From contig NC_089979.1 of NCBI RefSeq assembly GCF_036417845.1, positions 49,794,775 through 49,858,774 of the forward strand: a stretch of DNA of 64,000 bases, given 5' to 3'. This document shows positions 12,951 through 25,292 of the stretch, one piece after another. Origin of the DNA: Apteryx mantelli (taxonomy: Eukaryota; Chordata; Aves; Apterygiformes; Apterygidae). The translations under genes and the position numbers were made by a program. The notes under the pieces were generated by a model. It saw only the letters and a list, made by a program, of their open reading frames with translations. It searched no databases and was not told where the DNA came from. The stretch's first letter is position 1. Each line of letters starts with the position of its first letter.

Positions 12951-15900
12951 TTAGCCATGTTCCGGGGATCAGACAAAGGCTGGTGATATAGGCAGTCGAA
13001 GACTCTCCTTGCACAAAATCTACAGAGCACAAATACTCCGTCTGTTTCCCTGATGAACGGCAGAACAGCCTTTGACTGCGTTTGTTATTCATATTAGGTT
13101 GAAGGCTCTGGGGGATAGCGAATATCTCTTACTGTGTAATGTGCAGTGCCTGAAACACTGGGGCTCTGATCCTAATTGGGGTAGATGGTATTCCAGTAAT
13201 AATAATAATCTCAGAGAGTGGGTTTTGGCCTACCAACAGACTTTGACTCAATCAAGTGATGCACGAAGAGCTCAGAGGAGCACCTCTGCTACACTGGCTA
13301 ATCAAGCATTTATTTATTCATTTACTTGGACTGCTATGAAAAAAAAAAAAGAAAGAAAAGGAGAAGAACTGTCCATGACTCTAGGCAACTTTGCCATATA
13401 TTAAATTAGTAGCAAAATAATGATGAGGAACCACTGTTTCCACCAACACCTCAGTAAGAACAGAAACAGGGAAAAGCAAAATCTCTTCACAGAGGTATTT
13501 CATCCCAATGACTGGAGTTAGTCTAATGTGAGATCTATTATGTAGCTTCATGCTACATAATAAGGAAGGCAACAGAGGTGACCAAGCAGATGTTTCATCA
13601 GTTTCTCCCACATAATTCCCAGCCCGGGTTGCATCTGTCTTGCTCGATTATATTTAGCATTTTAGACCACTTGGCTACATATGACACACAGCCATTTCTG
13701 AGGAGAAAGATTTTTCCTGTGCCAGCAATCCTACAAAACAGAGTATAAATCTTCTTCTGAATATAAATGGGAATTCCCTTTTCTCCTCTTTCTCCCTCCC
13801 TGCATGCCTCTTCCCCTAAAAGAGTGGTCTTCAAAGTTCAGAGATACACTCTCAAACAGATAGAAAATGAATATTTAATATGCCTTATTGGGGATTTAAG
13901 AAAATGGAAAATGGGTCATCAGCTCCAACTGCATGCTTGAAAATTTCCTGGATACTGACTTACTTAACTGAAGTTCTTGAATACAGTTGTATTTGTTTTA
14001 GTTGTCAAATATGGCCATATTGAATGATTTCTTATGCGGTTTCAAGAGAAAGAGATCATGTCCTTTTGAGAAAAACTAGTTCTGACAGAGGTGTCAGGGA
14101 CAATATACTTCACTCAATTCAGAATTCATCACTCTGTCCCTGAAGCTGTTTGCTCAGCATAGACAGACAACTCCAAGATGTTTCTTGAAAAAATTGAACT
14201 CACAGACTATAAGATTGGCAACAGACCTGTCCTAGAATACTCACATTTGGGGTGAAATCCTTGCCTTTACATGAATCCTTCTTTGACTTAAATAGGTAAC
14301 GTGAGCAAGACCTAGAAGGTACAGCCCAAATGGAGGGCCCGTGCTGAACTCCTCAAGCAGACAGTGTGCTATCTAAGCACATCAGAGCAGAAGCTCCCTC
14401 GTACTTGTAATCACCAGTCCAGCTTCTCTGACATTTTCATTCTCTGTCTTTCTGCAACTCTCCCTCTTTCCTCTGAGACGTTGTCCACGTTTCTCAGAGG
14501 AAAAGAGGGGTGTTTGGTTTCAGACAGATCAGATTTGGAGAAGTTCACTCTCAGGTTATTGAATTGTTCTGGATATTACACAGTCTGTAGAAACTCTCTT
14601 CCTTCAAGCAAATGCTCTCCCTTGTAAATCCTCACTGATACATTACCACGAATTATACAAGAACAGAATGAGTGTGTAGATAACAACAGATAACTATATG
14701 GGCATATGGTTGTAGGGGTGTATACATACACCACCCAGGTGTTCATGTAATGCTAGAGCTGAGCGGGCAAGCCCTCAAAACTTACAGTTTAAACCTAATC
14801 CAGCAGTGATCTTGAAATATTTTAAGAGTTTAGGTGTGCCAACTTCAAGCACCTGAATAAACTGGCTGAGTTAGTTGGGCAGTCTCCCACTGCAGTCAGT
14901 GAAGATGGAAAGCCAGCTGCATCTCTAACACAGATGTTTGCAATAGCACTGCAGAAGAGAACTATCCTTTTCTGTTACCTTATCTCTCCTAAAAGAAAAA
15001 AAAAAAATGGAGATTAGCTGTATGGCCCTGTGTTACAGTGACACAGAGTGATTATCCCCAATAGCGAGGAAGAGCAGGCAAGGCAGCATAACTGAGGCTA
15101 GGCACAAGTCCACCGTGGTCTCTGGGTTGGAGTTTATGAGTTCTTGTCTCCAAGGAGGGCAGGATGCAGGCACAGCGTGGGCGGCGAGGCTGGGAAGTGA
15201 AACAGATGCTCACCTGTCATTTGACCCAGAGAACACGCTTTGCTTTACAGTGCTCATTAGGGGAACTACAGTTGCCTTTGCCAGCTTGGTAAATCTGCCT
15301 TCACTCAGAATGCATGCTCGAAAAAGTTATTTGTCCTGAAATGAATACCAAATTAAACTTCTCATGCAAAAGCAGATGTCCTACTGCATGGCTTTTTATT
15401 GTGTCTATGGTAAAAATCATCTCTTTGTGTTGTGTTTGTGCAGCACCAAGCACCAAAGAGTTCTCCGCCTGTAAGAAGAGTTCTTGGCCCTACGATAAGG
15501 AAACCAAAACTGACATTATTTGTTTTGTGGTAGTGCCTCTAGGCCTCAATCAAAAATGACACAAGACAACAGATGGATGCAAGTACACAGGGGGAAATAC
15601 AAGACAAAACATTTATTGTTTTAGTAAGCATGAGACACAGCACACCAGCTGCTTAGGTATTAAATATTTTGTAGGCAGCATTGTACATATATAAAAATGT
15701 AATAATTGTTGTTATAACCTAGTATATATGAGAGAAAGAAAGATTTTGTTGTACCATGGGACTAGAAGATGTGGCCGCTAAAAACAAACACCTCTGTAAG
15801 TATAAGCTTTCAGTCATTCTTCAGCTGTAAACATCACATTATCCTAGATTGAATCTAAGCTGATAGTTGTGTTCTCATTTAAAAGCTGATAAATATCATA

Positions 15901-18740
15901 ACAGAATTTTCCAAAGAGTATGTCTGCAGTATACAGACAATACAACTGGTTGTAATTTGCAGTGTTGGCTAATTTTACATCTGTTCAGATATTTAAACTG
16001 CTCTGAAAAGAAAACTCACCCCCCACACAAAAACATCGAGAAGCATATTAAAGTGGCACTGGTATATGAAGTATGTTAAAAGGGAAGGTAGATGATGAAT
16101 TTCATTTTAGACATTAGAACAATATTTTAAAGAAAAACTTATGAAAATGTATAGGTCAATATTGCATTTTTTTACTATTTCAAAAATATATTTATTGACA
16201 GTTTATGAAACCTACCTTAAATACGAAAGTATTAGACCCCAACCTTATAGTTCAACTACCATTGAATAGCTTGCTTTGTCTGTCGAATCCATGAAAATAT
16301 TGGGAATTTGCCAATGAAACTTTTTTTTTTTAAGTGTAAAAGGCAAAACTGAAAATTTTCAGGGCAACGTCCCAAGATCAATTAAACTTTGCTCAGGATG
16401 ATTTTCTCAGTCTTGTAATCATATTTCGCTACAACTGAGGGGAAATAATCCAATGGCTTGGCTAATTTCCCCATTTATTTTGGTGTCAAAGTTCTGTGCT
16501 GAGTGCTGTGGGTACATCAAGCATGATTATCCTACATATTGTTCTCAGGTCCAAGAGTTAAACTGAAGGAGGCTTCTCAAGAACACATTCCTTAATATGG
16601 TAAAACAGGGACATTTGACTTGGGCCAGATTCATTTGGATCTAATGTAATATTTTTCCTAGGTGCTTTTGCCCAATTTTCATCACAGTTATATAGTTTAA
16701 AGTTTAAAAGCTCAATTGCTCTGCTCTCAAATAAGTTTTAAAACTAATGTTTTTGATCTAAGGTTGTTTTTGTTGTCTTTTTTGCTCAGTTTTAAGAGAT
16801 CCAAAATATTCACAGAAATTTTCCCTCTTTACTTTTCAAGAACAACCTAAAGCAATTTTACAGGGAGCGATAAAACAAGTAAAAACACATGTAGCAAGAA
16901 TTTTGTGTATATAGTACATTGTTTGCCTAGCCAACATACATAATTTTTTTTCCTAGATTCAACTATTTCTTTCTTTTTTTTTCTTAAGAAGGGGAAGAAT
17001 GACAGCAATACCAACTGAGTCCATTGAATTGATTCCATGTGCGCTAAATAGTCTGGAACAGATTCCCAACTTGTATAACTAATCACCAAATTCGATGAAG
17101 GTATGCCAGGTAATGAAGCAGCCCTCTAATTTTTGTAAACACTTGAGAAATATGACATGAGATTTGGAGCTGCTTATAGGGTTTTTTGCTTCATCAATAG
17201 ACAATAACTGTCTTTCAGATGTTCAATCTGTGGCTTGACATCTGACAAAAGTTGTAAAATACAATTCTTAGGCATATGGATTGTGCGAAATGCAGATATA
17301 CTTTCTCTATGTGAAAATCAACTCGTACACTTTATAAATAGCTATATACGCTTTAATATTCACATTACCTCCTATTTACTCTGCAAGTGGCTCTGTTGCT
17401 AGGACAAATGGAAGTAATGAGAACCTTGTCTTGTTCCCAGCTGAAGGAATGTTTGGTTAGTGAATGTGCAATTTATAAAGTATTTGAGAGTAAGCATAAA
17501 TTATAATAAAACCTCTCTCCAGTAGACCCTTTTTTAAACTTCTCATCTTATAGATGGATTCAATATATGTTTTAGAAAAGCTAAAAGTTACAATATCTGA
17601 ACCCGTCTCTCATATAGCTCATCTTGTTTCTCTTTTGGCTAAAACATAAACTAAATTGCCCAGCACATTTATGATGCCCTCGTTAGAATAACTGTCCACC
17701 TCAGCACTGCCCCTAGTTTGGAAAAATAGTTATATAGGGAATTACATTCCCTATTAATGCAATCTAAAAAGTACATAAATGACCCTTTACTTTCATCCCA
17801 TGTTTTTGGTGACCTGAGTAAATTACTTGAATTTCAGCCTTGTGGTTTAGGATGTCACTATAACATGTCTGCTAGAATTACAGCCTTGTTGGGTACTGAG
17901 AAGGGTATACTGTTACTTATATTCTGGTAGGAACTTTATCTTCCCCTTACAGACTAAGAGCAACTTTTGAATATTAACCATCTTCTGAACACCTCACAGC
18001 CTAAGATGTTATCCTCTTCGGAGATAGCTGAATTTTCCTGTCCATGGTGGACACAGTCCCTTCTATGGAGAGCGCTGAAGCCTTCTTCAGCAATGCTATT
18101 CACTTTAGCTTACCACAGGGGGTCGGTAGAAATCAGTAAGAAATATCCCCTTCTTATCCACCCCAGAAACTATGAAATGCTCACAGCCAGTATGCCATTC
18201 CCTATTAATTTTAGGAATTCAGTGAGAGCAAAACAGGTGTGATTGTTTTTTCTTTATAACCAGACAGCTTTTATCGCTAACGTATAGGATGGGTTTCCTA
18301 AAATTACACAGAAGTTTGTTCTTGATCAAAGATGGTTGAGGTTCAAAAGCTTGCATTCATTTATTTTTCCAGTATAACTTCATCTTTGTATTCGTCCATT
18401 ACATTTGTTAAAACAAGTGTTCCAGATGTGGCATAGGTCTTAATATTCATGATCAGGAAACAAAATTTTTGTTTCTTCCAGATTACATTTTATAGAATTA
18501 TTTTTCTTTAAAAATTAATAGAATTTTAAAGAATTTTAAAATGAAATTAGAATGTTTCCCACTAAGCTCTGTTCACTTATCTGTGTGATAGTGCTGACCA
18601 ATTGCATATATTTTCTCTCCAAGTGCTTATGTAACTCGTTTCTATTTTATTCATGATTGCCCCATCTAGACTATTCATCACACTTGCACTATTCTCTCTG
18701 TATCACATTCCTTTCATTCCAAAGGATACTGAGGAAAAGT

Positions 18741-18756
18741 AAAAAAAAAAAAAAAA
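18741..18756 (+). repeat. Poly-A run (16 A)
   Basis: A run of 16 A bases. No recognisable retroelement body lies immediately upstream, so it is called only as a homopolymer. Confidence 0.8.
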
Positions 18757-21068
18757 TCACTGACTTCTTAAAGTTTTTTTCTCTGTCACTTTCGCAACAG
18801 AGCGGCTTGCCTAGGGAGCCTTCCAGACATAAATTACAGCAAATTAAAGACTTGCATACACCACAGTGTGAATTGTCATCTCATGAAGTTTACCAAATGC
18901 TATCTGACCATTTTCCTTTAGGCAGGTAATGGGTCAAGTTGATGTCGGTTAATCTTAAACTGCAGCTGTATATTAGCTAGTGTTCATGGAGCTCTTGGAA
19001 ATCCTCTTACTTTTTCGAGCAGTAGCCATTCATCCTGAACAATTTCGGTCTAATACTAATGAAATAATGCTGGGAAATAGATTAGGAAATATTCAGACTT
19101 TAATTTATTGAGACTGTTGCAGGCAAAGGGTAGGAATGGTCAAAATACTGTTCAAAGAGGAAGTCCAGTTGTTGAAATTGTCAGGGAATTAGAGATTTGT
19201 AGATTGAGTCATCCACTAGAAGCATTAATGCACTTTGCTTCCTTTTTGTGATGCAGGGAGCATAAAGGGTAGAAAATGAAATAGATGCTTTTTCACTTCC
19301 AACAAATCAGAATTTGACCCATCATGTTGCTGCTTGAGAGAAAAGTTTTATCGGTATAACTGTACAGTGACTTTGCCGTGCTTTGTTCCAGAGCTGGGCT
19401 ATAATGAATTTATGTTCTGCATGGCATGCAGAAAGAGTATGCACAATAAAAAAGGGTTGATTTTTCATGTATATTGCAAAAGCCAAGCCAGTATTACTCT
19501 TTTAAAACTCAGGCACTGACATTCACTAAGCCTCTCACTGCTAGTATATACAGCAACCAGAGTCTTTGAAACACTATTTTTCTTTTGCAACACTCACAAT
19601 TCATTATGACTAAAAAATACATACTTTCCAAGCTTTGTTAGAAGAACCTAATTTTAGTTGCAGAGTTAAGAACTGGCAGATTTAAAGTTACCCAGACAAT
19701 CTTAATTCTGCTTCTTTGAGAGTCTATTCTCTGTATTGAATGTGGTGGGAGATCCTGTGGTAAAGGTAGCGGAAACCTGTCCCACTCTATCTTGGAGATG
19801 GAGCCTAGGGCAGACAGTGAAAGCTCCTGTGACATGCACTGCAAAATGTGGAACAAATGATGGTAGATAAAAGCCATTGTTGCAGTGGGATGTTGGTTAC
19901 GCATGTTCAGATGAAACTTATAAGAAATCTCTTCCTTTACTGTTCCCTCAGGAACCTAGAAAGCTGCTGTCATGGATGTTGTGGAAGGAAAAACATAAAT
20001 GAAGCCAAGATGACCAGCCTTATTTATGATGAAGGACACCAGTACTGCTCCTCATCACCCAGAGAGGCATATGGACAACAGAAGCCATGTCCTGGATTGA
20101 GGAGATGAGGAACTCAAGGTACAACCACTGTAACAGATTCCTGGCATTCATTGCATGGTGTCAACTGCTGCATCAGCAGTAGTGTAAACCTGGAACATTT
20201 ATGTGTTTCATTATTCTTTTGACATCCAGCCAAAAAGTGAAGAATAAAAATAAAATGTGGAAAACCATAATTTGTTTTTTCTAAGATTATATACAGCAAA
20301 CTTAAAACCAGAATTTTTCAGCTACCAGAGCTTTTTTCCTCTGCCATGCAGAGTGTCATTCTTATTCTGTCCTGAGGATCAGATCCAAATCATAAGGTTC
20401 AGAGAGCTTTTTGAGGACCAGTTGTGTCTGGAGGCCTCAAGTAGGACTGGCCCTTAGCTGTGTTACATGCTGTAAACAAACATTGCAAATGATAGTTCAT
20501 CTACTATAGACTGAAAAAGCAAGGTGGAAAGAAACCTGTTATTACTATCCTTATGCAGACTTGGAAAAATGTATATAGGAGGAAATGGTGGAATATGGCC
20601 TTCTGGAGTGCTGCTCTGACACACTAGGTGTTTAGGAAAGAGCTAAAGTTGAAAACTCCATAGGACCGATGAGGTGAGGAAAACAGAAAAGTTTCTACGA
20701 AGCAGGGGGTAAAAAGGAAACTCTGTTGATAAATAGCAGCTTAAGACATAGAAGTTGAGTATGCAAGCTGAACTTTCCCTTGGGCTAATTGCAGTAATGA
20801 CATGTTAAATAAATTCTTTCTGAAGTTGGCTGTAATACAGGAACACTGTTTAAGAATGAAGTGCTCATAGACAAATTCTCCAAAGCATTAGCTGGAAAGA
20901 GGCTTTTATTTAACACAAATTGTAATATATGTTTTTTTTCCCCACCTATTTATTGGGACCATTACAAATTAGATCATTTTTTTTCTGTTAATCTTAAAGC
21001 TGCCTCTTCTTTATGCTATCCTGGGTGACCATGAATAAAATACCTGTTTCTTTGCTTTTTTTATATAG

Positions 21069-21247
21069 TTCCCCAACAGATGCAGAAACGTTCTTTGACC
21101 TTTATTGAGCAGTTGGTAACTTCCAGGCCCGTCATTTCCCACACACATGATCAAGACAAGACAAAGCTGCTGGGAGATTGAAAGATGCTTATGAAACAGT
21201 AGACTCTGTGGCCAAGCCTCTTGAACAAGGGTACTTTAGCTGGAAAG
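21069..21247 (+). ncRNA. Candidate exon of an unannotated transcript
   Basis: This 179-base block has unusually good splice signals on both sides. Upstream is a long pyrimidine tract (about 21044-21060) ending in TATATAG; downstream is GGAAAG followed by GTAAGTGAG (GT at 21248-21249). An ATG at 21080 opens 33 codons, stopping at 21179-21181. From about 21151 a different frame is open through to the donor. Neither peptide is recognised. It lies about 22 kb upstream of the CHST9 CpG island on the same strand, so it could belong to a long non-coding RNA, a remote alternative 5' exon or a decayed coding exon. Paired splice consensus alone also occurs by chance, so confidence is low. Confidence 0.3.
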
Positions 21248-24200
21248 GTAAGTGAGAACATTAGAACAGTTTGTGCCTCACTTAAATCTAAATGATAGCA
21301 GTCCATATTGAGGAAAAGGTAGAAGAAGAAAAAATGAGTGTAGAGGATATTTCTAAAATTAAAACTTTTAAATGTGAGTATTTTCTCTCAGTCTGTGTTT
21401 ACAGAAATAGCTAGATACAGTCATATATATCCTAGTATGTTTATCATACAGACAGATTACTGTTAGAAGGAGTCCAAGGGTTCAAATGGTTGATTACACT
21501 TGGAAAAATATTTCAGAATGTTATCTAAATTTTTTGACAATTTCTCAACCCAAGAAGCTGGAAATATTGCAGTATCATACTTCTGTGGTATTTGGGGCAT
21601 TTCTGCTTCTCATCTAGTTAACTGGGACAAATGACCTCAGAGACAAGTGAAAGACTGGAATTAAAATTCTGAAATTTTCATAAAGGTTTCCCTTTTCAAG
21701 GAAATGAAAGGAGTCATTAACATCAGCAGAAATCTATAAGTCTCAGTTACAAAAACACTCCAATAAAAGTAGGTACTTTATTTCCTGATTCATCCCTATT
21801 CCTCATCTCTTCTGCAGTCATTTGTGCCGACGTAAAGCAAGGAAAGAGTCACCGTTTTGAATAAGTAGCACATAAGAGGTCTTTGCAAGAAGGGATCCTC
21901 TTTTTTAACTTTGAAATCCAACCTCATGACCAGACATGATGTAATCACACTGAAGTAACCTTCCTGACCTGTGTCTTTTAGTGTTCAAATGATGTGTTGC
22001 CTTTTCTTTGAGTAAATATAAGGTAAAGGTAGGATTGCTTGTGTCTGCTATGTGAGATGGTGCTTTATATCTTTGGTGGCTTTTTCCAGAAACACACACA
22101 ACACTTTATCTTTTTTCTTTTAATAAAACATTTCCTTCAAGTGTTTTCAGAAGACAACAGAAATAAAAGTAAGATTCTTAGAGTCATATAGCCTTAGAAT
22201 AATGTGTTTACATATTAGGGAATCTATTTGGTAGAAATCAATATCTTTTCATTTCATCTAGGGAAGAATAATATTAGACACTTGTTTTTTCTTGACATTT
22301 TGAACACAATGTTCGCAAAGGGAAACAAAAAATTTTACAGCTGCTTCCAAGAGAGTGTGTTATTAGATCTTAATACTTAACTGCGTTTCCTCACAAACAT
22401 TGATTTGCTGTTGTTATTGTTATGACTGCATCCAGGTGGTTGTATAGTTTGAAAGAAATATGCAATTAAATTGGTATCACAAAATTATACTTGCTATATT
22501 TGTGTCTGCCTTGGTCCAGTACTCAAAAGCAAGTCATTTGATTTTTCTTCAGAAATGGAAAGCTCAGTTTCCTCTGAGGAACTTTTCAACTGCTAACAAC
22601 CACCAAGAGGGACAGAGAGGGGTCTCTTCTAACCGAGAGACCTCCCTGACGGGGGCTCTTCTAGTTCTTTTGCAGTTGAAAACAGGGAGGGAGACATCCC
22701 ATTCAGATTCTCATTCACATCCCAGAAAAGTGCCATAATCACCAGACTTTGTGGTGGGCTGGGGGGGACAAGGAAGCTGAAAGAAGGCAATGTGCCACTC
22801 AAAATACCCACAAACTGCTTTACACTCTTTAGCCCGGGAGTCTGGGCGGTGCCCTCTGAGGCCGAGGTTCGGGTCCCTTGATGGAATGAGGTATAGCAAG
22901 GGCATAAGACTTTCTGTTCCACCTCCCCAGCAGGTCATACAGACAGTGAATAATTGGCTGTACATGTACTGGGCCCAGAAATTCTTTCCTTATTAAAACT
23001 GTATATGTATTACTGTTAAGAGCTTTCTTTGACAAACTGATTTTTCCATATAAAAAATAGCTTCATCTAAACATTCCCAGCCAGCTTCATTGTATATTTG
23101 CTAAAGACATGAATACATAGATATTTTTGCTTCAGTGTTATTATTTTTTTTCTGCTGACCTTTATCCCATGTCTGTTCTAATATCAGAATTACAAAGGCA
23201 CACTCAGACACACAGACTATGTGGTCTGAGTACTAAAAAGTCTTCCACCTAGAACACATTAAGAAGAGCCTGATTGTCAGAACTTCCGGTCCATGGTTTG
23301 CCAACATCAGGCATATTTAGAATTTTTGCTATCTGTTTGAGCTTTTGAGCAGTTAGTCACTCCATATATTTTTAAAACTGTTACAGCAAGGGCATGAATT
23401 TTAATTTTCTCTAAATATCTCTGTGGATTTTAATTCCACAGTAGCAGGAACATGATCTTCATTCTTCTGAGAGATGTATTCTACCCTACACATTAAAATT
23501 GATCACAGTCAGCAGAAGCTTTGTCCAATAAATGATCATTTAAACCAGGCCTTTGCTATGTGGTCTTTGAATGATAACAGTCTACTCAAGTATATGATTA
23601 TTGCATCTTGTCTTCTGCTAGTGCAGAGGTTCTGCATTGACACTGAAGGACAGCAGGAGCAGATTAGCCTTTGCAGAATGGAAGTTGGGGTGAACTCATT
23701 TTATTTTGTTCTTACTGTGGATCTCGGCAATCTGCTGCTGCACATACACTGCACTCTGTCTTGCCATGACAAGACACCTAATGGTCCATGTGTAGGAACA
23801 GATTACACTGGGACAGCTGTATTGGCTACTACCCTCAGCTGTCTGTCCCTGCCATGGTGAAGAGAGAGTTCAGCTGCTCAGCAAGCTGTGGAAACTGCTG
23901 AACAGCTGCGGTTTGCCACCTCACCCATTAACATAAAGGGGGTCCACCAACATGGGCAGGTTGAATGAGCTGAGTTACCGATGGCCAGGCAGACAGATGG
24001 GCAGGGAGGTCAGTCATTCCTACGCATGGGTCTGAGTACAAGGCAACCAAGCTTACAACTAGCTTAAGTACGTCATGCTGCCTGGCAGGGCTTTAACTTG
24101 CAGAGAAAACTTTACTTAGGAAAAAACTATGCCAGATTCTGGCCTTTGAAGATTTCAGTAAACTTCTTTCTCAGGGAAAAAGGGTGGCCAACTGGGATTT

Positions 24201-24429
24201 TTCATAATTTGTCTGCTTTTCAAAGATCTCTGTGAAAGGGGCTTGGTTAAGGGCATTGCTGGGGGAAACCAATTATAATTTTCAAATATGTTAGACTTAA
24301 ATAAACATTTAATTAAATTGAGACCAGCTCTTTTAGCCATGGCCAATCTTCTCCTGTTTGTAGAGTTGGGGAGTTCTAAGGAATTCCTGATACTACACAT
24401 TTTTTGCCAGCATCAGCAAACTTTTCAGA

Positions 24430-24645
24430 CTAACCTTCAATATTTCCTTTCCTTTCTCTTCCCTCCCCCCATCTCCTTTTCTCAGCCTTTTTAGCCTACT
24501 TCTTAGTCTTTCTACTCTCTCTCTTTTGTCCCTATTTCTTGCAAACTCCACTTTCCTTCTAACCTTTCCCTCCTTGCCCATTACTCCCTGGTCCTTCTTC
24601 CGTGCTTTTTTCTCTCCACTCTCTCATCCCCCAACCCAACTCAGC
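24430..24645. repeat. Polypyrimidine tract, about 210 bp
   Basis: The + strand is almost entirely C and T over this span, with only scattered purines. It contains CCTTTCC, CTCTTCC, CTCTCTCTC and CCCCCCAT-type words. The mirrored purine strand accounts for a Lys/Arg/Glu-rich ORF on the - strand. Such tracts can adopt triplex (H-DNA) structures. No coding role is supported. Confidence 0.55.
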
Positions 24646-25278
24646 CTCACCCACAAATGTACTTATCACCCTAATAGCCTCTCCCTAGTGATGGCGAGGA
24701 GTACCCCAAAATGTCAGCTTTGAGCAAAAGGGCATACACGAAGGAAACACAGCTTTTCATCTCCTCCCTGCTTCCCATCATTCTCCTCCTGAAGAAGGGT
24801 TTGGTTTCCCCCAAAGGTCTGTCCACCTTTGGCAGAAACTAAAGATGTAGCTAGATTGGTCAGAGGTAGAATGACTGAGAAGGCAGGTTTTGTTGCTTTT
24901 GAAGGAGTTTTAACCTGCCAGAGGGCCCAGGGGAAGAGCTGCAACGGAGGGTAGTACGTGACACAGGGCCAGAGCGAAGGCAATGGGAAGGGGCACCACA
25001 TGAGTGTCATGCAGCATATAAAAATCTGTTCCCACTGAGACATTGTAACACTCTGTTTATGGTATGATGAGCATTATATCCGCAACAGAGCATGCAATAT
25101 TAGATGCTGAGTGTGAGTCTTTGCAGTTATTAAAAACTATAAATATCTTCAATAAAAGCAAAGGGAAAATATTGGTCACACAGTGTTTTTCTTGCAGAAG
25201 CATCCAATTGATTCTGGTTTATCCCAGGTTTAAAGTGCCCCTGTCCTCCCATATAATCTGATTTTTACTTTTCCTTCT

Positions 25279-25292
25279 CCCCCCCCCCCCCC
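25279..25292 (+). repeat. Poly-C run (14 C)
   Basis: Fourteen consecutive C bases at the end of a pyrimidine-rich lead-in. Such runs are prone to slippage and to sequencing-length error. Confidence 0.85.

Larger units (their letters stand above)
10341..21068. other. Intergenic DNA, no gene seen
   Basis: AT-rich unique-looking DNA with scattered short ORFs and no recognisable domain. It includes a pyrimidine-rich stretch at 12521-12950 that accounts for a 156-codon low-complexity ORF, a short AAT repeat near 13197-13208, and a 16-base A run at 18741-18756. No transposon ends, RNA genes or CpG islands were seen. Confidence 0.55.

Noticed and set aside
12521-12991. 156-codon ORF on the + strand
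   Set aside because: It is a Phe/Ser/Leu-rich translation of a T/C-rich low-complexity stretch, without domains or splice context.
24393-24581. Lys/Arg/Glu-rich ORF on the - strand
   Set aside because: It is the complement of the polypyrimidine tract, with no other coding evidence.
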